A stretch of 64,000 nt of DNA from Amaurobius ferox (Eukaryota > Arthropoda > Arachnida > Araneae > Amaurobiidae), in NCBI GenBank assembly GCA_951213105.1, contig OX578139.1, positions 68,396,754-68,460,753 on the forward strand, written 5' to 3'. A model generated the notes under the pieces. It was not told the DNA's origin. It searched no databases and worked only from the letters and a program-made list of their open reading frames with translations. The first letter of the stretch is position 1; the number at the start of each line of letters is the position of its first letter. Made by a program: the position numbers and the translations under genes. Positions 56,521 to 64,000 of the stretch are shown here, piece after piece.

Positions 56521-58763
56521 TTTTTGTTCAAATACCATTTTCCTGAATTTCATTAAAAATGCTGTGCAAACATTTTCTCTCCAAGAGCTGTGCTGCAAAC
56601 ATCCAGGTTTTTCTAAAGTATTAATTAAGATAATAATTAAGGTAAATACTGTACTTAATGTTTATACTTCAGGTTTATACTAAAGTATAAATTAAGGTAA
56701 ATACTTAATATAGTTGTAATTTTGTTCTGCTCCTAATCAGGTGTGATCTGAAAAAAGAAAAAACTCTTAATCCATGAAAACAGCGATGTGCAGCTATGGT
56801 TACTTTTTGGATTTCTGAACTAATATAATTTTTACAAATTTTTTGAGATCTCATTCATTTAAGATGCTCGACAAGTTTAAATTTGTACGAACTAGCCTCA
56901 AACACAAGGAGGGCGGACGAAAATCCACTTAATCTGTTTTGTCTTGGCTAATTTTCAGATGCATTTTATCAGCAGTGCTTTCTGAGGCAAGATAGGTTTT
57001 CTATATACCTGCATAAAAATATACGATAATCCTGATACTTTTTGAGTTTGGGGTCTGGTCCATGTATTTACATGACATACTCTATATGGTAGGATAAGGA
57101 AAAAAAAATCGATTTTCTATCCATAGCACACGGTGTATTTCGGTATATTTTATGCATCGCATAAAATACTTTGTTATATTCCACAACTATTCCAAAATAG
57201 AAATAACTGACGGCAATAGTTCACTCTTGCCTATCTGTCCTTTGAGCTTTAACCATGTATGAGAATATAATATTTACTAAGATTGCGTAACATGTTTTAA
57301 TAACACTATTGGAAGTCTGCAATTATTCTTGGATGTTCCAAACAACAAAAAACGTTTACATGAATAAATTTAAATGTTATTTTTCTAGCATGCTTTTTAT
57401 TTTGGAATATTTTTTCTCTTAAAGTGTATTTTGTATTTTTCTAACAAATCATAATAATATATAGACTATATTTTTAATGTATTCTACACGAGGACATTGT
57501 TTTGAAAAACAAAATTGAATTAATAAATTGGATTATTTTTTTAAACATTCTTTATGATTGAAATTATTATTCCTTATAAATAGTCTATTGAATTTTACTT
57601 GTCGATTATGAAAGAAAGTTAATAGGAAAATGTTATTAAAAGCGTATATGGCAATATAAATTTTTGTTGTTCATATCTGCCTAAATAAATTATACACAGG
57701 AAACTGCAAACTATTAAATTTGCTATAGTCTTGAAACAATGTGACAAAATATAAGAAATAATGCATTAATACTTCTTGTTACTCATTTCAAAAATACATT
57801 TTCAAGTGATGACAAACTACAGTAAATTTCATCAAAATTTTCAACCAGCATTTCTACAGAAATTAGTCACAACTACGATTGTAATCAGAAATGGTGGTTT
57901 ATCACTTTGAAAAATCTATCGTTTTTATAGCAAAGGAAATATGAAGAAATATTGCTAAAATGAATTTGGAAATTTAGGAAAATATAAAATATATTTAAAT
58001 TATTAAAAATGCTTATAACATTCCGTTATTTTTTTAAACATTAATAAAATATAAAAACTATACAGTGTTAAATACATGCAGTTCACTATTAAAAAAATTA
58101 AAATGTTGTATACTGTGAGTAACACCAATCTCAAATAGAACTTTCTTATGGATATAAATCTGTCTAGCTGAAAATCAAAAAACGTTTTTCTATCAACTAA
58201 AAAATGCATACTGAATATATTATAAATATCTTAATTTTTCCAGAGATATTGTGCTCTAAATGAAAAATTAAATATCTTAACAAAAGCTAGTGATAATTTG
58301 TAAATGAAATGATCCAATTATTTCTTTTACATGCATTTATAAAACACTCGCCCATTTCATAACAGAGATCATATTTAGCTCTTTATGATTTTTTTCCCTT
58401 TTAGATATGAAACTTGCTAATGTTAACTTTTCATAAATTATGTTATTTTAATTTAAATAAAGAACTACCCATTGAATGGCTATTTATATAACATTTTCAA
58501 AATATTTTTATAATGTTTTTGATTTAGTAAAAAGAATCGTTCGACGATTTGAAAGCTTTCAGTTTAATCTCGCCAAACTCATTATCCTATGATGATATTT
58601 TGATTGAAATAACAGTATCAAATTTTATTCATATCGGCCAATTGTTTAAAGAAATGTCTTGCCTACAGACCCGCAGCAAATAGATAGACTTTAACAAAAA
58701 TTTATCAAATTCCGGAAGCCATCTGCTCTTTTATCTCAATACCTTTTTGTTATATGAACTATA
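56521..58763. other. AT-rich DNA without recognised genes
   Basis: A short triplication of TTAAGGTAAATACT / AGGTTTATACT words lies at 56635-56705. No coding frame longer than 70 codons and no repeat shared with the rest of the window. Confidence 0.5.
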
Positions 58764-59675
58764 CAGGGTGTCCCAAAAACATTGACCTTGGCTTTTATTC
58801 CTTAAATATTGATCTTAGACATATATAATAATTTACAAAGTTGCGTAAAAAAGTTACAGAATTTTATAAAATCGATAAAAATTTTCAGGAGATTAAATTT
58901 GAAGAAATAGAAAATTTAAATTTTTATACGGTCCCCATTCAGAAACATTTCCAGTGAGTAAAATGTGCCCAAAACACTAATAAGGTGATGTACAAAATTT
59001 CAGTATTTTATCATAAAAAGTCAAAGAGATACGTTTAAACAAATTTGGTGAGGGATTAATCACAAATTAAAATGTAAATGTTTACAGCAAGAGTGCAAAT
59101 GACGCAACGTAGAAATGTATCATAGGCAAATAATATTTGCATCTTATCTTTAATGGATCTTTGGCATGGATGGAAAACATTTTGAACAAACTTTGAAATC
59201 TTTGTGTAAAATTATTATTTCTACACAGTGTAGATACTTTTGTACCAATATATAGCAAAATTATTATTTATTTATGTAATCATTGTTTTCTTTCGTAATT
59301 TGTGTATGACCCCTGAAACGCGGTTCTGTTACCATGATTTTTCCCCTCCGAGAACCCATGTCGATGCATCCAAAAGTGGTTTAAGTCAGAATTTTTGCAT
59401 TTTCATACCTCTGGGACATTTTATGATAAAATGCTGAAATGCTGTACATCACCCTATTAGTGTATGGGACACATTTTACTCATTGGATATGTTCTTGCAC
59501 GGGGGCCGTATAAAAATTTAAATTTTGTATTTCTAAAAATTTAATTCCCTTGAACATTTTAATCGATTTCATTAAATTCTGTACCTTTTTCTATGGGACT
59601 TTGTAATTTATTATATGTGTTTAAGATCAATATTTAAGGAATAAAAGTGGAGGTCAATGTTTTTGGGACACCCTG
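58764..59675. mobile_element. Long-TIR MITE, mariner/Tc1 type
   Basis: CAGGGTGTCCCAAAAACATTG at the left and its inverse ending GGGACACCCTG at the right, each next to TA (58762-58763 and 59676-59677), the Tc1/mariner target. Inverted pairing extends about 270 bp on each side (for example GTGAGTAAAATGTG against CACATTTTACTCA). The about 370-bp centre holds no transposase, only a 65-codon frame. Confidence 0.88.
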
Positions 59676-59677
59676 TA

Positions 59678-59998
59678 TATTGTAAGGAAGCTAATGAAAT
59701 ACCTTAAGTATTTTCATTAGACTTAAAATAGTATTCGTCATTGGTGTTCGTTAAGAATTTTAAAATTTTTCTAATGACATTTAACACTTATTACGTTTTT
59801 GATAAGCTAAGCGTTCGTGTCATTACTAAAGGTATTATTACGAATATGTAAAATGTTTTACTGTATTTTCCCCTATTCAAATAATACAAAGCGGACCTTT
59901 GCTTCCATTTAACGCCTTTGCTGTATTCAAGGAGAAAATAACTTTACAGGCATCCATTCCTATTACGTAAATATAGGGCTGCCATATTTTGAATTCGA
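59678..59998. other. AT-rich DNA, no feature seen
   Basis: No repeat or coding frame recognised. Confidence 0.4.
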
Positions 59999-60419
59999 TG
60001 TGGGGTTGCTAGATGTATCTATTTATCGCCAACTTGGCGACTTTCGGAAACTTTCCAATGTACTTTCTTGAACTCACGAATATTTTAGGAGTTACGTTTC
60101 TGGAAGTTTCTGAATAGAGTCATCACTCAGTTGGAGAGCAGTTGATGTGATACGAGCTAAAGTGAATTGAAGTCAGGGGTTTGAGACTAGTACACGTTAT
60201 TTCAATGAAATAGCTGATCATTTAATTGGTGTTTTATTGTATCTGATAGTTCGTTAGCGATCATGTAGGATAGCTATCGAGCTATTCGCAGTATATTCTT
60301 CCTGTTTACGCTTATCTGCGCTTTTAAATAAAAGGGTTAGTTATCCAGAAATTTCACTCATTCTTGTATCCTGAGATTAGACCCCCGATTCCAGAGGAAC
60401 AGCTGTAATATCATCCACA
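59999..60419 (+). mobile_element. Possible solo LTR
   Basis: TGTGG at the left and CCACA at the right are inverted, an AATAAA lies at about 60327, and composition is more balanced than the flanks, as in LTRs. No target duplication was found and no second copy is in the window. It contains ATCGCCAACTTGGCGACTTT, a word shared with family A. Confidence 0.35.
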
Positions 60420-62868
60420 TTTTATCTTTAATTAATTTATAATTTTTATGGGTTTTCATTCGTATAATTTGGATAATTTTAAATACTGGCTTTAACTACA
60501 CAAAGTTCGTATGAAAGTCGTTAAACACCCCAATAAATTTGTAAAGAAAGTGAATGAATGTACACATTAGGTCTATCTGTAGTAAAGTAACCAAGCCCGG
60601 TCGAAAAAATGATTGTAGTACTCTTAGCGGAGATTTTAAAAAGTTACCATAAAGATCTTGACAACGAAGCGATATAGACGCATAAGGTTAATTGCAAAAA
60701 TTTAAAGCATTATATAATTGGTGGCAATCGTCAATAAAAGTACGATAGAATTCGTTTATTTGATGCTATATGATTATTGACGAATTTCTGTTATATTAAG
60801 CAATGATATAATAAACAACATTTACATGAATACAAATCTGGGGTAGAGCCTGTTAAAAATGTCCTTCGTCACAAAGTGCGCTTTAGAATTCCAAACAGAA
60901 AATTACGGCGCACTTTGTCAGGAATTGCAGGTGTCAACGTGTTAGAGATAGCTGCGTATTTAAAGTACAGATAGCTGCGGATTAGTCAAAATTATGTGAG
61001 GAATGGCGCGGTTATCTGCAAACAAGGAATGCCATTAAGAAAGTTAGTTATGTCAGCAAAAAGTACCACAAAAGTTTAGCTGGATGTGTCTTTCATTTCA
61101 TACTATCATTAGTGTGAATCCCGAGTTATTTAGTAGAAAGATTTCTATTTGAGCAGCAGCACAATTCATACCCAGGATACAACATTCACCATAGTGAAAC
61201 TTAAAATATAAAATGTAGTCATCTCACTTTTAATGGCAGCTAATAACCGGGAACTATCTTTTCCGTTCGAGTATTTACAATTTGAAGCTCTTCGGACTAG
61301 ACGAAAATAGTTCTCTGCCATACTCTTAGTCACCAAACTAAGCTGTATTGATTTTACATTATCCCAAATAATATCTAATGTAATAAATATATATGTCTGC
61401 CTCTTTATTCATTCGCTAGTTTGTTTGTTCGTAGGTTGAAAGCGTTACAATTTAAACTATCAACAGCTGTAGCTGTATACGAAATTTGATACAGTGATAG
61501 ATCAGTTCATATCCCAAGATATCTCAGAGCTATTTTGGTGGGCTGGACTTTTTGCTATTAGCTAATGTTTCACAAATAGCCTCGCATCATCTGTGTGGGA
61601 GTGATTGACTTTATGACCCCTTGTAAATCTATTTGAATTCAGACTGTTAACCTAGATGCAACCAAGCAGGATTCAATTGTCTTATAGGTTTCACTTTTAT
61701 TTCCTAATACTATCTATCGACATCATTTTTATAGCCTTTTATAGTGTATAAGTCTCACTTTTATTGAGAACTTATTGCTCTTGCTTTCAAATAGTTTTAT
61801 GACACCCCCGTTTTACTTATTGTTTTATTAAAATCCTAGAAGTCTGTCCAAGATAGGGAATTTTAAGATGGGTAGAACCTACTTTTCGGTGACCACGTTT
61901 ACCTCCATGATTCGGTGGTACGGTTAGTGAGTTTGGCAGCACAATCTACAATGGCAGAACAATTATATTGAATCTACATTGTATTCATATTGGCTAAACA
62001 ATATGAGCTTTATAATTCCCTACTTTATCGTCAAACCCTCTACCTTTGCTGAGATATTGGCAGGACCTATTCTCTGATTAACCCGCTGTCTTCCGCCTAT
62101 TAGAGTTCTTTATTCCTCGATTTCTTTGTTTTTATTTGTTTAAATATTGTTATAGTCTATTACGAAATGTTAACATATCATGTATTTGAAAATATGAGCG
62201 GTACATGTTTATAACTCTCAAAATATCTTCAAGCGGGAGAATATTTATCTACTATAGAAATACTGAAAAATATTGCTATATAGGCTCTCACTCTTAAGTC
62301 GTGGTCTGCAGTTTAGGTTTTATGAACTTGAGCTTCAGTAAATCCACCAAACCGCTAATCCTTCACAATTAATTATTAATTATAACGATTGAGAATTTTA
62401 ATTAATAGCACTCCACTCAAAATCCAGCGAGGGCTTGCAAATGAAAACATATTTCAGCAATATTTAATTGGCGAAATTAAATTTGGACAAAAGAAACAAT
62501 TTATACGACCCAATTTAATCGAGTTATCGAAGAAAAATTATGAAATGAATCGTGAATGCAATATTAAGAAATCTGGTACAAAATATTAATTTATACAACA
62601 TCTATATTTCAATTTTCCACAAAATTTAATTATAAAACTACAACTATTTCATTAAAATACGACTTGTACTTGTGTTATTTTTGACAATGAAAAATTAAAT
62701 TATTTTTGTAGTTTTATGCTTCGTCCTCCGTATCTCTCTTATGTGTGAAATAAAATAACAATTTTTTTTAGAGAGTATCTTTTAATTTTCAACTCCGGAT
62801 ATGTGTAATATTTTCAATGATATTAAACTTCAAAATTCTTCTTGAAGAAGATTGTATCATTAATTGTA

Positions 62869-62869
<1 letters not shown>
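60420..62869. other. Unrecognised intergenic DNA with one strong hairpin
   Basis: A perfect 11-bp stem ACAAAGTGCGC (60871-60881) / GCGCACTTTGT (60908-60918) encloses a 26-base loop. At 61390-61500 a worn GTCTGCCT..GTTTGTTCGTAGG, ACGAAATTTGATACAG series resembles the microsatellite-plus-AAATTTGAT module of the other families and may be a very old relative. No gene found. Confidence 0.4.

Positions 62870-62907
<38 letters not shown>
62870..62907. repeat. (TA)n microsatellite
   Basis: Nineteen uninterrupted TA units. Confidence 0.98.
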
Positions 62908-62910
<3 letters not shown>

Positions 62911-63550
62911 TTTGAATAATTGAATGCAATGTTCAAAGATACAACTACGTACAACACATCGTCAAAGAGTATAATTTCATTTTTGGAAATGAGTTATTAT
63001 TTTATTCAGTGCTTACACCTGCTTTGGAGTAATATTTCTAAAACTAAATTATTTAATTAATTTTATGGAACCTTCAGATGATTCAGCATTTTCTATTCAC
63101 CATGTTTCATTTCACCATGTTAAAGTCTTTTACTATAAATTTATCTGTAACCAATTTTGAGTTGGCTCCTAGACATATCCTCATCTTTCATTCCATTCGA
63201 CAGTTTCAGGTAACATTGGTAACACTTTTATGTTATTTTATTTCTTATTTTTTATTTAAATTAAAAATCTTTAGATGTTATTGTGTTATTGACATTTAAC
63301 TGGCTTATTTATTTTGATGTTTATTGTTTATTGATTATTGCTAATTCTTCTCCAATTATCTCCATTCTTCTACTTCAGGCCATGTACATAATTTCTGTAA
63401 TATTATTTACAATTATACAAAGAGAAACATAGAATACATACAGTGGTAACACGTCAAGATTTTAAATGAATAATTAAATTAAAGACGAAACATTTGATTA
63501 TAAAAAGTCATTTAACAAGCATTCTATTGACGTACAAATAGATTTAAAAA
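62908..63550. other. AT-rich DNA, no gene seen
   Basis: A 73-codon + frame (63078-63299) is T-rich and hydrophobic with no recognisable feature. Confidence 0.4.
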
Positions 63551-64000
63551 TCTGATGTGGGCAGCACATGACTTTCCCTGTCGACTTATATCCACGTTCT
63601 CTTTATTTTAATTAAATTTAATTCACCTTTAATTCAATTTTTGTTCTCATTTGATAACTGGACTTATTTTAAGGTGGCGAGAAGAAAATACAAAAAAAAC
63701 TAATATATCTCGAGAACGGCTAGTCCAAGTGTAATGGGGTTGACCTTATTCTTTTCTTTATTATAAATTACGTATTAAATAAGCATTTAATGGATATATT
63801 TGAGCATACGTAACTTTTTAGTTTAGATTTTGACAATTTTTGTGGGCCATTTTGCAAAAGAAAGCAGGCTATTTTTTTCCTTATCATACCAAAATCTAAT
63901 CAGCACCAGGGTGACCTATAATTGACTCATCTACCGAATTTGTGAAATTCGGTCCATTAGTTTTTCAGCTAGAGTGGATACAAGCTTTTACGGGGCATTT
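63551..64000 (+). mobile_element. Family B element, 5' part, runs off the window
   Basis: TCTGATGTGGGCAGCACATG, ACTTTCCCTGTCGAC, ATCTCGAGAACGGCTAGTCC, CAGCACCAGGGTGACC and TCGGTCCATTAGTTTTTCAG in B order. It stops before the microsatellite and 3' hairpin. Confidence 0.87.

Overview
This window is AT-rich, repeat-dense eukaryotic DNA, most likely from an arthropod. A spider or other arachnid is my best guess, from the mix of (CAA)n-tailed SINEs, GTCT/GT-bearing hairpin elements and diverged LINE and Tc1 relics, but that is inference. I found no convincing intact host protein gene. The longest open frames are 162 codons or less, and most are created by (GT)n/(GTCT)n microsatellites or lie inside repeats. 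The window is best read as a transposon graveyard that also holds some young, nearly identical duplications.

Four repeat families make up most of it. Families A, B and C share one plan in canonical orientation: a short 5' palindrome, then a stem sequence (ACTTTCC-like), an AT-rich body, a GTCY/GT microsatellite near the 3' end, and a 3' terminal hairpin whose arm is the inverse of the 5' stem sequence. This resembles the non-autonomous Helitron/Helentron-associated elements (HINE, DINE-1 type) known in arthropods. Family E is a clear non-autonomous Helitron (5' TC, 3' hairpin and CTAG, A/T flanks) present three times in 38.7-50.2 kb. C elements are nested in E, A elements in C, a SINE in C and a solo LTR in B, so relative ages can be read.

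Layout. 0-0.3 kb: decayed LINE ORF1 with zinc knuckles, split by a 37-bp SINE tail. 0.8-6 kb: old A fragments, a near-perfect palindrome and AT-rich filler. 6.1-9.8 kb: A copies in and beside a C copy. 10.2-13.3 kb: an unidentified coding-like frame, an array of TCGCCAA-type iterons and an ABAB higher-order repeat. 14-18.6 kb: a hAT-like MITE, a Tc1 transposase relic and the 3' end of an LTR retrotransposon. 18.9-25.1 kb: seven head-to-tail B copies, including a 2.4-kb segmental duplication and a 500-bp solo LTR. 25.3-28.1 kb: three A copies. 28.4-34.1 kb: tRNA-type SINEs, a C tandem and two LINE 3' ends with RNase H remnants. 35.5-37.4 kb: A nested in C. 38.3-51.8 kb: Helitrons with nested C elements, a 5S rRNA-headed SINE and further C copies. 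53-56.5 kb: an LTR, C copies and a LINE tail. 58.8-59.7 kb: a long-TIR mariner-type MITE. 59.7-64 kb: mostly unrecognised DNA, ending in a B copy that runs off the edge.

No gene network can be described. The interactions visible are between mobile elements: shared modules, nesting and tandem growth.
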